Part shown: positions 29,052-37,904 of the stretch, one piece after another
Layout: the number at the start of each line of letters is the position of its first letter
How positions within the stretch are numbered: the stretch's first letter is position 1
Assembly (NCBI RefSeq): GCF_014851565.1
Contig: NZ_JACVAA010000007.1
Location: 1 to 64,000, forward strand
DNA: 64,000 nucleotides
Origin: Pseudomonas sp. PDM15
GTDB lineage: Bacteria; Pseudomonadota; Gammaproteobacteria; Pseudomonadales; Pseudomonadaceae
Reading direction: 5' to 3'
Made by a program: the position numbers and the translations under genes
Notes under the pieces: generated by a model
What the model was told of the DNA's origin: nothing
Database searches by the model: none
The model's input: only the letters and a program-made list of their open reading frames with translations

Positions 29052-30086
29052 ATGAGAATACTGATCGTGGGCCCCAGCTGGGTCGGTGACATGGTGATGG
29101 CGCAGACCCTGTTCGTCTGCCTCAAGCAGCGCCATCCCGGCTGTGAGATCGACGTGCTGGCGCCCGAGTGGAGCCGGCCGATCCTCGAGCGCATGCCCGA
29201 AGTGCGCGCCGCGCTGAGCTTCCCGCTCGGCCACGGCGTGCTGGATATCGCCACCCGCCGCAGGATCGGCAAGTCGCTGGCTGGCCAGTACGACCAGGCG
29301 ATTCTGCTGCCCAACTCGCTCAAATCCGCCCTGGTGCCGTTCTTCGCCGACATTCCCAAGCGCACCGGCTGGAAGGGCGAGATGCGCTACGGCCTGCTCA
29401 ACGACATCCGCAAGCTGGATAAACAGCGCCTGCCGCTGATGATCGAGCGCTTTATGGCGCTGGCCTACGAGCCGGGTGTGGAGATTCCCAAGCCCTATCC
29501 GCAGCCGCGCCTGGCGATCGACGAAGCCAGCCGCGCCGCCGCCCTGGCCAAGTTCGGCCTGGGCCTTGACCGCCCGGTGCTGGCGCTGTGCCCCGGCGCC
29601 GAGTTTGGCGAGGCCAAACGCTGGCCGGTGGAGCACTACGCCAAGGTCGCCGAGATGAAGATCCGCGCCGGCTGGCAGGTTTGGCTGTTCGGCTCGAAGA
29701 ACGATCATCCTGGCTGCGAGGACATCCGCAATCGTCTGATTCCCGGCCTGCGCGAGGAGGCGGTCAACCTGGCCGGCGAAACCTCGCTGGCCGAGGCCAT
29801 CGACCTGATGTCCGCCGCCGGCGCGGTGGTCTCCAACGACTCCGGCCTGATGCACGTGGCCGCCGCGCTCAACCGTCCGCTGGTGACGGTATACGGCTCC
29901 ACATCGCCGCAGTTCACCCCGCCGCTTGCTGATCAGGTGGAGATCGTGCGCCTGGGCCTGGACTGCAGTCCGTGCTTCGAGCGCACCTGCCGCTTCGGCC
30001 ACTACAACTGCCTGCGCGAGCTCAAGCCGCGCCCGGTGCTGGAGGCGCTGGATCGCCTGGTCGCCGATCCGGTCGAGGTGCAATAG
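29052..30086 (+). CDS. waaF: ADP-heptose:LPS heptosyltransferase II
   Basis: A 344-aa GT9-family, peripheral inner-membrane enzyme that adds the second L-glycero-D-manno-heptose to the LPS inner core. The N-terminus MRILIVGPSWVGDMVMAQTL and the nucleotide-sugar motif SNDSGLMHVAAALNRPLVTV are typical. An upstream in-frame ATG at 28986 was rejected because GGAG sits nine bases before the ATG at 29052 and the family begins there. First gene of the tightly packed core operon, 1 bp ahead of waaC. Confidence 0.96.
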   Translation: MRILIVGPSWVGDMVMAQTLFVCLKQRHPGCEIDVLAPEWSRPILERMPEVRAALSFPLGHGVLDIATRRRIGKSLAGQYDQAILLPNSLKSALVPFFADIPKRTGWKGEMRYGLLNDIRKLDKQRLPLMIERFMALAYEPGVEIPKPYPQPRLAIDEASRAAALAKFGLGLDRPVLALCPGAEFGEAKRWPVEHYAKVAEMKIRAGWQVWLFGSKNDHPGCEDIRNRLIPGLREEAVNLAGETSLAEAIDLMSAAGAVVSNDSGLMHVAAALNRPLVTVYGSTSPQFTPPLADQVEIVRLGLDCSPCFERTCRFGHYNCLRELKPRPVLEALDRLVADPVEVQ

Positions 30087-30087
30087 C

Positions 30088-31092
30088 TTGCGGGTACTGC
30101 TGATCAAGACCTCGTCCCTCGGCGACGTGATCCACACCCTGCCGGCGCTCACCGATGCGGCGCGGGCGATTCCCGGCATCCAGTTCGACTGGGTAGTGGA
30201 GGAGGGCTTCGCCGAGATTCCGGCCTGGCACCCGGCCGTGGCCCAGGTGATCCCGGTGGCCATCCGCCGCTGGCGCAAGCACCTGCTGCAGACCTGGAAG
30301 AGCGGCGAGTGGAAGCGCTTCAAGCAGCGCCTGGGCGAGGTCGACTACGACTTGGTGATCGATGCCCAAGGCCTGTTCAAGAGCGCCTTCTTGACCCGCT
30401 ACGCCAAGGCCCCGGTGGCCGGCCTGGATCGCGACTCGGCGCGCGAGCCGATCGCCTGTCGCTTCTACGACCGCCTGTACGCGGTGCCCAAGGAGCAGCA
30501 CGCCCTGGAGCGCACCCGCCAGCTGTTCGCCCAGGCCCTGGGCTACGAGCTGCCGCAGCAGATCGGCGACTACGGTCTGGATCGTGCTGCCATGGCCGAT
30601 GCATCGGCGCAGCCCTATCTGCTGTTCCTGCACGGCACCACCTGGGCCAGCAAGCACTGGCCGGAGGCCGACTGGCGTGCCTTGGCCGAGCGTATGGCCG
30701 CCCAGGGCTGGGCGATCCGCCTGCCCTGGGGTAACGAGGTGGAGCGCGAGCGTGCCCAGCGCATCGTCGCCGGCATCGAAAACGCCGCCGTGCTGCCCAA
30801 GCTGAACCTGGCCGGTGTGGCCAAGGTGATCGCCGGCGCCACCGCCTGCGTTGCCGTGGACACCGGGCTCGGCCACCTGGCCGCGGCGCTGGATGTGCCG
30901 AGCATCTCCCTGTACGGCCCGACCCTGCCGGGCAAGGTCGGCGCCTATGGTCGCGGCCAGGTGCACCTGTGCGCCACCGGCCCGGATGCGGGCCTGGGCG
31001 ACCGACGCAAGCCATGCTTCGACGGCCTCGACGCCCAGCGCGTGGGCGATGCGCTGAACGCCATGCTGCTGGCGCAGCAGGAGGCCGTCTGA
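30088..31092 (+). CDS. waaC: ADP-heptose:LPS heptosyltransferase I
   Basis: A 334-aa GT9 enzyme that attaches the first heptose to Kdo. It starts with TTG directly after the waaF stop (LRVLLIKTSSLGDVIHTLPA); this N-terminus is highly conserved, so the rare start is well supported. The acceptor and donor segment VDTGLGHLAAALDVPSISLYG lies near residue 260. It overlaps waaG by one base (TGATG), suggesting translational coupling. Confidence 0.95.
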   Translation: MRVLLIKTSSLGDVIHTLPALTDAARAIPGIQFDWVVEEGFAEIPAWHPAVAQVIPVAIRRWRKHLLQTWKSGEWKRFKQRLGEVDYDLVIDAQGLFKSAFLTRYAKAPVAGLDRDSAREPIACRFYDRLYAVPKEQHALERTRQLFAQALGYELPQQIGDYGLDRAAMADASAQPYLLFLHGTTWASKHWPEADWRALAERMAAQGWAIRLPWGNEVERERAQRIVAGIENAAVLPKLNLAGVAKVIAGATACVAVDTGLGHLAAALDVPSISLYGPTLPGKVGAYGRGQVHLCATGPDAGLGDRRKPCFDGLDAQRVGDALNAMLLAQQEAV

Positions 31093-32213
31093 TGCAACTG
31101 GCCTTCGTGCTCTACAAATACTTCCCGTTCGGCGGCCTGCAGCGCGATTTCATGCGCATTGCCCTGGAGTGCCAGGCGCGTGGCCACGCCATCCGCGTCT
31201 ATACGCCGATCTGGGAAGGTGAGATTCCCGCGGGTTTCGATGTGCGGGTAGCGCCGATCAAGGCGTTGTTCAATCACCATCGCAACGAGAAATTCAGCGC
31301 CTGGCTGGCCGCCGACCTGGCGCGTGCGCCGGTGGATCGGGTGGTGGGCTTCAACAAGATGCCCGGCCTGGACGTGTACTACGCCGCCGACGGTTGCTTT
31401 GAGGACAAAGCGCAGACCCTGCGTGCGCCGATCTACAAGCGCTGGGGGCGCTACAAGCACTTCGCCGACTACGAGCGGGCGGTGTTCGCCCCCGAGTCGA
31501 AGACCGAGATCCTGATGATCTCCGAGGTGCAGCAGCCGCTGTTTATCAAGCACTACGCCACACCGGAAGCGCGCTTCCACCTGCTGCCGCCGGGCATCGC
31601 TGCCGATCGCCGTGCGCCGGCCAATGCGGCCGAGATCCGCGCCGAGTTTCGCCGCGAGTTCGGACTGGCGGACGACGACATACTGCTGGTGCAGATCGGT
31701 TCGGGCTTCAAGACCAAGGGCCTGGATCGAAGCCTCAAAGCCCTGGCCGCCTTGCCGCGTGGGCTGAAGCAGCGTACGCGGCTGATCGCCATCGGTCAGG
31801 ACGATCCCAAGCCCTTCCTGCTGCAGGTCAAGGCGCTGGGTCTGAGCGAGCAGGTGCAGATTCTCAAGGGGCGCAGCGATATCCCGCGCTTCCTGCTCGG
31901 CGCCGACCTGCTGGTCCACCCGGCCTACAACGAGAACACCGGCACTGTGCTGCTGGAGGCCGTGGTCTCCGGCCTACCGGTGCTGGTCAGCGAGGTGTGC
32001 GGCTATGCCCACTACATCGCCGAGGCCGATGCCGGCCGTGTGGTGCCTGCGCCTTTCGAACAGGACAACTTCAACCGCCTGCTGGCCGAGATGCTCGGTG
32101 ATGACGCAGCGCGGGCGAAGTGGGGTGCCAACGGCCTGGCCTTCGCCGCCAGCGCCGACCTGTATTCCATGCCGCAGCGCGCGGCCGATGTGATCCTGGC
32201 GGAGCGCGCATGA
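31092..32213 (+). CDS. waaG: LPS core glycosyltransferase WaaG
   Basis: A 373-aa GT4-family transferase. In P. aeruginosa WaaG adds the first outer-core residue (GalN) to heptose II; in E. coli it adds glucose. The N-terminal FVLYKYFPFGGLQRDFMRIA is the WaaG signature, and the C-terminal Rossmann domain has the GSGFKTKGLDRSL segment and the E-x7-E-like ENTGTVLLEAVVSGLPVLV site. Which sugar is used here cannot be told from sequence. It overlaps waaP by 4 bp. Confidence 0.94.
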   Translation: MQLAFVLYKYFPFGGLQRDFMRIALECQARGHAIRVYTPIWEGEIPAGFDVRVAPIKALFNHHRNEKFSAWLAADLARAPVDRVVGFNKMPGLDVYYAADGCFEDKAQTLRAPIYKRWGRYKHFADYERAVFAPESKTEILMISEVQQPLFIKHYATPEARFHLLPPGIAADRRAPANAAEIRAEFRREFGLADDDILLVQIGSGFKTKGLDRSLKALAALPRGLKQRTRLIAIGQDDPKPFLLQVKALGLSEQVQILKGRSDIPRFLLGADLLVHPAYNENTGTVLLEAVVSGLPVLVSEVCGYAHYIAEADAGRVVPAPFEQDNFNRLLAEMLGDDAARAKWGANGLAFAASADLYSMPQRAADVILAERA

Positions 32214-33025
32214 AGCTGATCCTCGCCGAACCGTTCCAGTCGCTGTGGGCCGGGCGTGATGCCTTCGCGGCGGTGGAGGCCTTGCAGGGCAAGGTCTACC
32301 GCGAGTTGGAAGGGCGCCGCACCCTGCGCACCGAGGTCGACGGACGCGGCTACTTCGTCAAGATCCACCGCGGCATCGGCTGGGGCGAGATCGTCAAGAA
32401 CCTGCTCACCGCCAAGCTGCCGGTGCTCGGCGCCGGCCAGGAGTGGTCGGCGATCCAGCGCCTGACCGAGGCCGGCGTGCCGACCATGACCGCCGTGGCC
32501 TACGGCGAGCGCGGCAGCAACCCGGCGGCGCAGCATTCGTTCATCGTCACCGAGGAACTGGCGCCGACCACCGATCTGGAGCAGCTGACCCTGAACTGGG
32601 TGCAGCAGCCGCCCGAGCCGCGCCTCAAGCGCGCGCTGATCGCCGAGGTGGCGAAGATGACCGGCACCATGCACCGCGCCGGGGTCAACCACCGCGATTG
32701 CTACATCTGCCACTTCCTGCTGCACACCGACAAGCCAGTGACCGCGGACGACTTCCGCCTGTCGCTGATCGACCTGCATCGTGCCCAGGTGCGCGGCGCC
32801 ACGCCGACCCGCTGGCGCAACAAGGACCTGGCCGGCCTGTATTTCTCCGCCTTGAACATCGGTCTGACCCGCCGCGACAAGCTGCGCTTCCTCAAGGCCT
32901 ACTTCCAGCGCCCGCTGCGCGACATTGTGCGTGAGGAGGCGGTGCTGCTGGCCTGGCTGGAACGCAAGGCGGACCGTCTGCTGGCGCGCTACGCCCGCAA
33001 ATACGCACCGGGGGCCCAGGGATGA
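32210..33025 (+). CDS. waaP: LPS heptose kinase WaaP (RfaP)
   Basis: A 271-aa cytoplasmic kinase-fold enzyme that phosphorylates heptose I. The eukaryotic-like catalytic loop is His161-Arg162-Asp163 (NHRDCYICHFLLH), and the metal-binding Asp lies in SLIDLHRAQVR. In P. aeruginosa the orthologue is essential for outer-membrane integrity and intrinsic drug resistance. ATGA overlap with waaG; it is the first of four consecutive kinase-fold genes. Confidence 0.95.
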   Translation: MKLILAEPFQSLWAGRDAFAAVEALQGKVYRELEGRRTLRTEVDGRGYFVKIHRGIGWGEIVKNLLTAKLPVLGAGQEWSAIQRLTEAGVPTMTAVAYGERGSNPAAQHSFIVTEELAPTTDLEQLTLNWVQQPPEPRLKRALIAEVAKMTGTMHRAGVNHRDCYICHFLLHTDKPVTADDFRLSLIDLHRAQVRGATPTRWRNKDLAGLYFSALNIGLTRRDKLRFLKAYFQRPLRDIVREEAVLLAWLERKADRLLARYARKYAPGAQG

Positions 33026-33759
33026 GCGAATGGCGTCTGGATGCCGAACTGTCCGCACCCCTGGCGGCCGAACTGGGCAGCCTGGAGCAGGTGTTCGCCC
33101 TGGAGGGCAAGCGCCTGACCCGCGATCCGCTGTCGGAAGTGATCCTGATCGAACGCGACGGCGTGCGTTACTACGTCAAGCGCTACTGGGGCGCCGGCAA
33201 GGGGCTGCGCCGTTACCTGGGGCGGCCGCGGGTCAAGGCCGAGTGGCAGAACCTGAAGAACTTCGCCAAGTGGGGCATTCCCACCGCGCCCATCGTTGCC
33301 TACGGCCTGGAGCGCAAGGGCGGGGCCTTCCTGCGCGGCGCGCTGATCACCCGCGAGCTGGAAAACACGCAGGATATGGCGCTGCTGGCCAAGCGCCGCG
33401 ACGAGCGCCTGCGCGACCCGCAGTGGGTGGACGGCGTCAGCCGACAGCTGGCGACGGCGACCCGGGCGTTGCACGACCACCACTTCGCCCACAACGACCT
33501 GAAGTGGCGCAACCTGCTGGTCAACGATCGCGCCGAGTTGTTCTTCATCGATTGCCCGACCGGCACCTTCTGGTGGGGGCCGTTCCTGCGCTACCGCATC
33601 GTCAAGGACCTGGCCTGCCTGGACAAGGTCGCCAGCCAGGTGCTGTCGCGCAGCCAGCGCCTGCGTTTCTACCTGCAGTATCGCGGCCGCGAGCGTCTGA
33701 GCGCCGGGGACAAGCGACGGGTGAGAGAGATAGTGAGATTCTTCGAGGGCAGGGAATGA
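33022..33759 (+). CDS. LPS core kinase, WapP-like
   Basis: A 245-aa protein of the Kdo/RIO-like kinase fold that follows waaP as PA5008 does in PAO1. The catalytic loop reads His157-Asn-Asp159 ... Asn164 (HNDLKWRN), with the metal Asp in FFIDCPTG, so catalytic residues are present. It probably phosphorylates a second heptose position of the inner core, but the exact site is not shown by sequence. Starts with a 4-bp overlap to waaP and ends with a 4-bp overlap to the next gene. Confidence 0.88.
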   Translation: MSEWRLDAELSAPLAAELGSLEQVFALEGKRLTRDPLSEVILIERDGVRYYVKRYWGAGKGLRRYLGRPRVKAEWQNLKNFAKWGIPTAPIVAYGLERKGGAFLRGALITRELENTQDMALLAKRRDERLRDPQWVDGVSRQLATATRALHDHHFAHNDLKWRNLLVNDRAELFFIDCPTGTFWWGPFLRYRIVKDLACLDKVASQVLSRSQRLRFYLQYRGRERLSAGDKRRVREIVRFFEGRE

Positions 33760-34499
33760 GCGACTTTATCGCCGCCGAGGATCGCGCGATCCTCGAGCGC
33801 CATGGACTGGCCGGTTTCGATGCGTTGTGGGCGCTCAAGCTGGAGGCAGTGGACGAACCCAACACCGAGCGTGGCGGCTGGAGCAGCGTCTATCGCCTGG
33901 ACCTGGGCGAGGCAGCCTACTACCTCAAGCGCCAGAGCAATCACCTGACCCGCACCCTGGCCCGGCCGTTCGGCGAGCCCACCTTCGCCCGCGAGTTTCG
34001 CAATATCCAGCGCTACGGCGGCCTGGGCATCCCGGCCCTGCAGGCCGCCTTCTTCGGCGAGCGCCGCCTGCCTGGCGAGCGCCGCGCTATCCTGCTGACC
34101 CGCGCTCTGGATGGATGGCAGGACCTCGAGCAGTGGCTGCAGCGCTGGCCGCAGCTGTCGGCGGCCCAGCGCGGCGCCATCCTGCAGGCCTGTGGCGAGC
34201 TGGCCGGGCGCCTGCATGCTGCCGGACAGGTGCATGGCTGCTTCTATCCCAAGCACATTTTCCTGCGCGAGCAGGGCGCCGGCTTCGCCGCACAGCTGAT
34301 CGACCTGGAGAAGACCCGGCCGCTGCTGTTCGGACGTCGCGACCGGATCAAGGATCTGGAGCCGTTGCTGCGTCGCGCCAGCGCCTGGAGCGAGGCCGAG
34401 GTGCGCCAGCTGCTGGCCGCCTACCTGGGTGCTGGGGCGGATATCGAGCCCTGGAGCCAGCATCTCGGCGCGCGCCGCCGGCACAAGGAAGCACGCTGA
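33756..34499 (+). CDS. InaA-family LPS kinase-like protein with altered catalytic loop
   Basis: A 247-aa kinase-fold protein in the position of PA5007. An ATP-site region is recognisable (SSVYRLDLGEAAYYLKRQ, with the Lys), and the metal Asp is kept in LIDLEKTR. The catalytic loop, however, reads His160-Gly-Cys-Phe-Tyr-Pro-Lys-His167, so the usual Asp and Asn are replaced by Cys162 and His167. It may use another base, act as a pseudokinase, or partner the flanking active kinases. The frame is intact and translationally coupled on both sides, so it is under selection. Confidence 0.85.
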   Translation: MSDFIAAEDRAILERHGLAGFDALWALKLEAVDEPNTERGGWSSVYRLDLGEAAYYLKRQSNHLTRTLARPFGEPTFAREFRNIQRYGGLGIPALQAAFFGERRLPGERRAILLTRALDGWQDLEQWLQRWPQLSAAQRGAILQACGELAGRLHAAGQVHGCFYPKHIFLREQGAGFAAQLIDLEKTRPLLFGRRDRIKDLEPLLRRASAWSEAEVRQLLAAYLGAGADIEPWSQHLGARRRHKEAR

Positions 34500-35920
34500 T
34501 GCGGCTCGCCGAGCTGGCTTCGGTCGGCCGCGCGCCGGCCCTGCCGCTGACGCTGCAGCTGGCCGGCGACGCGCTGGTGGTCGAGTGTCTGCTGCGTGTT
34601 CTGCCGGGACAGCGCTATGTCGGCCTGGCCCGTTGGCAAGGCCGCGCCGTGCTGGCCAAGTTGCTAGTCGGGCCCAAGGCAGAACGCCACTTTCAACGTG
34701 AGCTGACCGGCGCGCGCCTGCTCGCCGAGCAGGGCCTGACCACACCGCTGCTGCTGACGCAGGGCTTTGCGGCGGAGCAGGGCGGTTGGCTGTTGTTCGA
34801 CTATCTGGACGGTGCCGAGAGCCTGTGGGGCGCCTGGCGCGCGGTAGAGAACGAGCCGCTGTTGTCCGACGCCCAGCAAGCGGTGCTCGGCGAGGCGCTG
34901 GCCGCCATCGGCCAGCTGCATGCCAAGGGGTTGTGGCAGTCGGACCTGCATCTGGATAACCTGCTGCGCCAGCAGGGGCAGCTGTATCTGATCGATGGCG
35001 GCGGCGTGCAGGCCGAAACGGCCGGCCAGCCGCTGTCGCGGACGCGGGTGCTGGCCAATCTCGGGGTGTTCTTCGCCCAGCTGCCGGCGGAGCTGGAGCC
35101 CTTCACCGAAGAGCTGCTGGTGCACTACCTGCTGGTCAATGCCGAGCACGCCCTGCCGCTGGAGGCGCTGCTCGATGAGGTGGCCAAGGTGCGCCAGTGG
35201 CGCCTGCGCGACTACCTGAAGAAGATCGCCCGCGATTGCAGCCTGTTCGCCGCGCAGATCGGCGCCTTCGGTCTGCGCGTGGTGCGTCGCGAGCGCGCTG
35301 AGCAGTTGCAGGGCCTGTTGGCCGATCCGGATGCGGCCATCGCCCGGGGCCAGGCGCTGAAGAACGGCGGCAGCGCCACGGTGGCGCTGGTTCAGGCCGA
35401 GAGCGGGCCGCTGGTGATCAAACGCTACAACATCAAAGGCTGGCGGCACTGGCTCAAGCGCTTCTGGCGGCCCAGCCGCGCCTGGCACAGCTGGGTCGAG
35501 GGCAATCGCCTGGAACTGCTCGGTATCGCTACGCCGCGCCCGCTGGCGGTGCTCGAGCGGCGCTGGTGCTGGCTGCGCGCCCAGGCCTATCTGGTGACCG
35601 CGCACTGCGCCGGCGAAGACCTGCTCGCGCGCTTCACACCCTATGTCGACAGCTCGCCGCCGGAGGCTGAGCTGCAGGCCCTGGACCGGCTGTTCGCTGC
35701 CTTGCTGCGCGAGCGCATCAGCCATGGCGATCTCAAGGGTACCAACCTGTTCTGGGACGACGGGTGCTGGAGCCTGATCGATCTGGATGCTATGCAGCAG
35801 CACCAGGGGCAGGCCGGCTTCGCCCGTGCCTATGCCCGCGACCGGGCGCGTTTCCTGCGCAACTGGCCGCAGGATTCGGCCCTGCATCGCCTGCTCGACC
35901 AGCGCCTGCCGCGGCTGTAG
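34499..35920 (+). CDS. Tandem kinase-fold protein of the LPS core operon
   Basis: A 473-aa protein, about twice the length of its neighbours, in the position of PA5006. It contains two kinase-like units. The first has a catalytic loop with Asp149...Asn154 (QSDLHLDN) and the metal Asp in LIDGGGV; the second has His409-Gly-Asp411...Asn416 (HGDLKGTN) and LIDLDAM. Both sets look functional. The start ATG shares one base with the upstream stop. It closes the coupled waaF-to-kinase run; 155 bp with a new promoter candidate follow. The phosphorylated core position is unknown. Confidence 0.85.
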   Translation: MRLAELASVGRAPALPLTLQLAGDALVVECLLRVLPGQRYVGLARWQGRAVLAKLLVGPKAERHFQRELTGARLLAEQGLTTPLLLTQGFAAEQGGWLLFDYLDGAESLWGAWRAVENEPLLSDAQQAVLGEALAAIGQLHAKGLWQSDLHLDNLLRQQGQLYLIDGGGVQAETAGQPLSRTRVLANLGVFFAQLPAELEPFTEELLVHYLLVNAEHALPLEALLDEVAKVRQWRLRDYLKKIARDCSLFAAQIGAFGLRVVRRERAEQLQGLLADPDAAIARGQALKNGGSATVALVQAESGPLVIKRYNIKGWRHWLKRFWRPSRAWHSWVEGNRLELLGIATPRPLAVLERRWCWLRAQAYLVTAHCAGEDLLARFTPYVDSSPPEAELQALDRLFAALLRERISHGDLKGTNLFWDDGCWSLIDLDAMQQHQGQAGFARAYARDRARFLRNWPQDSALHRLLDQRLPRL

Positions 35921-35985
35921 AGGCCTCGGCTAGCGGACCGCATGGTCAGCTTCCCGGCGGAATACCCTAGGCCGGGTGCAGCGGC

Positions 35986-35991
35986 TATAAT
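35986..35991 (+). promoter_or_regulatory. Candidate -10 box before the carbamoyltransferase gene
   Basis: A perfect TATAAT in the context GGCTATAATCCCCGGC lies about 85 bp before the GTG start. The -35 at 17 bp (TACCCT) is poor. It suggests that the carbamoyltransferase and downstream outer-core genes have their own promoter. Confidence 0.45.
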
Positions 35992-36075
35992 CCCCGGCTT
36001 TGTTTGGGCGAGCGCGTGCTCGCCTTCCACCCTTCCGTGGCGGCCCGTCCGCCCGCAGCTGCAAGAGGCTTTCCC

Positions 36076-37830
36076 GTGGCATTGACCATTCTCGGCCTGT
36101 CCGGCGCACTCAGCCATGACCCGTCCGCCGCCCTGTACATCGACGGCAAGTTGATCGCGGCGGTCGAGGAAGAGCGCTTCGTGCGCGACAAGCATGCGAA
36201 GAACCGCATGCCCTACGAGTCCGCCAAGTTCTGCCTGGAACAGGCCGGGATCAAGCCCTCCGACGTTGACGTGGTGGCCATTCCCTTCGCCCCCATCAGC
36301 CTGTTCGGCAAGGCCCGCTGGCACTACGCCAAGCGCTACTGGTACGCGCCGGATCGCTCGCTCGACGCGATCCTGATGGGCAACCGTCGCTACAAGCGTT
36401 ACCACAAGAAGATCCAGTGGTGCCTGGAGCAGCTGGGCTTCGACCTGAAGAAGATCAAGATCGAGCCGGTCGAGCATCACCTGGCCCACGCCGCCAGCGC
36501 CTACCACTGCTCGGGCTTCAAGGAGAAGACCGCGATCCTCGGCATCGATGGCAAGGGCGAGTACGCCACCACCTTCTTCGGCTACGGCGAGAACGGCAAG
36601 ATCCACAAGATCAAGGAGTTTTACGATCCGGATTCGCTCGGCGGCCTGTACGGCGCGATCACCGAGTTCCTCGGCTTCGAGATGCTCGACGGCGAGTTCA
36701 AGGTCATGGGCATGGCGCCCTACGGCGACGCGGCCAAGTACGACTTCTCGCGCCTGGCCAAGTTCGAGAACGGCGAGCTGACCATCAACACCGACTATGC
36801 CAACGTCATCGGCTTTCGTCGCTACAAGGAAAACGGCAAGGGCTACTACTTCTCGCCCAAGCTGATCGAGTGGCTGGGGCCGAAGCGCCAGGGCGACATC
36901 GCCGACGATCCGTACATCCACTACGCCGCCAGCATGCAAGCGCTGTTCGAGAAGTTGGCGCTGGAGATGATGGAGTACTACCTCGGCGACATCCTCAAGG
37001 AAACCGGCAAGATCGCCTTCGCCGGCGGCTGCGCGCTGAACGTCAAGCTGAACCAGAAGATCATCGCCCGCGACGACGTGAAGGAGCTGTTCGTGCAGCC
37101 CGCTTCCGGCGACGCCGGTACCTCGGTGGGCGCCGCCGCCTACGTCTCGCACCAGCGCGGCGTGCCGGTGGAGAAGATGGAGCATGTCTACCTCGGCCCG
37201 TCCTACTCCAACGAGGACGTGATCGCCGCCTGCGCCCGCCACCCGAACAAGCCGGTGTTCAAGCAGATCGACAACGTCGAGCAGCGTATCGCCAAGATCA
37301 TGGTCGACGCCAACCCGGTGGCCTGGTTCCAGGGCCGCATGGAGTTCGGTCCGCGCGCCCTCGGCGGCCGCTCGATCATCGGCTGTCCGAGCGTGCCGGG
37401 CGTGGCCGACCGCATCAACGAGCAGATCAAGTTCCGCGAGCGCTGGAGGCCCTTCTGCCCGTCGATGCTCGACACCGTGGCGGCGCAGATGCTCAAGGTC
37501 GACCACCCGAGCCCGTTCATGACCTTCACCTTCGAGGTCAACGAGGAGTGGAAGAACCGCGTCGGCGAAGTGGTGCACGAGGACGGTACCTCGCGCGCCC
37601 AGGTGCTGGAACGCCAGTACAACCCGCGCTGGTACGACCTTATGCTGGAACTGGAGAAGCTCACCGGCAACGGCGTGTCGCTGAACACTTCGCTCAACCG
37701 CCGCGGCGAGCCGATGATCTGCTCGCCGACGGACGCGCTAAACATGTTCTACGGCTCCGATCTGCAGTACCTGATCATGCAGGACATCCTCGTGGTCAAG
37801 GATGGCAAGGACTGGTATGACAATATTTGA
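36076..37830 (+). CDS. wapO: LPS core carbamoyltransferase
   Basis: A 584-aa NodU/TobZ-type carbamoyltransferase, corresponding to the PA5005 product that places the 7-O-carbamoyl group on heptose II. The N-terminal domain has LSGALSHDPSAALY, the His134-His135-x-x-His138 motif (HHLAHAASAYHCSGF) and ILGIDGKGEY; the C-terminal domain has QGRMEFGPRALGGRSI. The donor is carbamoyl phosphate activated with ATP. The GTG at 36076, with AGAGG seven bases upstream and the conserved start xALTILGLSG, is chosen over an upstream ATG at 36004. Confidence 0.92.
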   Translation: MALTILGLSGALSHDPSAALYIDGKLIAAVEEERFVRDKHAKNRMPYESAKFCLEQAGIKPSDVDVVAIPFAPISLFGKARWHYAKRYWYAPDRSLDAILMGNRRYKRYHKKIQWCLEQLGFDLKKIKIEPVEHHLAHAASAYHCSGFKEKTAILGIDGKGEYATTFFGYGENGKIHKIKEFYDPDSLGGLYGAITEFLGFEMLDGEFKVMGMAPYGDAAKYDFSRLAKFENGELTINTDYANVIGFRRYKENGKGYYFSPKLIEWLGPKRQGDIADDPYIHYAASMQALFEKLALEMMEYYLGDILKETGKIAFAGGCALNVKLNQKIIARDDVKELFVQPASGDAGTSVGAAAYVSHQRGVPVEKMEHVYLGPSYSNEDVIAACARHPNKPVFKQIDNVEQRIAKIMVDANPVAWFQGRMEFGPRALGGRSIIGCPSVPGVADRINEQIKFRERWRPFCPSMLDTVAAQMLKVDHPSPFMTFTFEVNEEWKNRVGEVVHEDGTSRAQVLERQYNPRWYDLMLELEKLTGNGVSLNTSLNRRGEPMICSPTDALNMFYGSDLQYLIMQDILVVKDGKDWYDNI

Positions 37831-37904
37831 GGGGGCTGGCCGTCGTCTGGCTGAACGAGCTAGCGCAGGGTTAGGCGAGGGGCGCCGAGGCTGCGGAGTT
37901 TACT

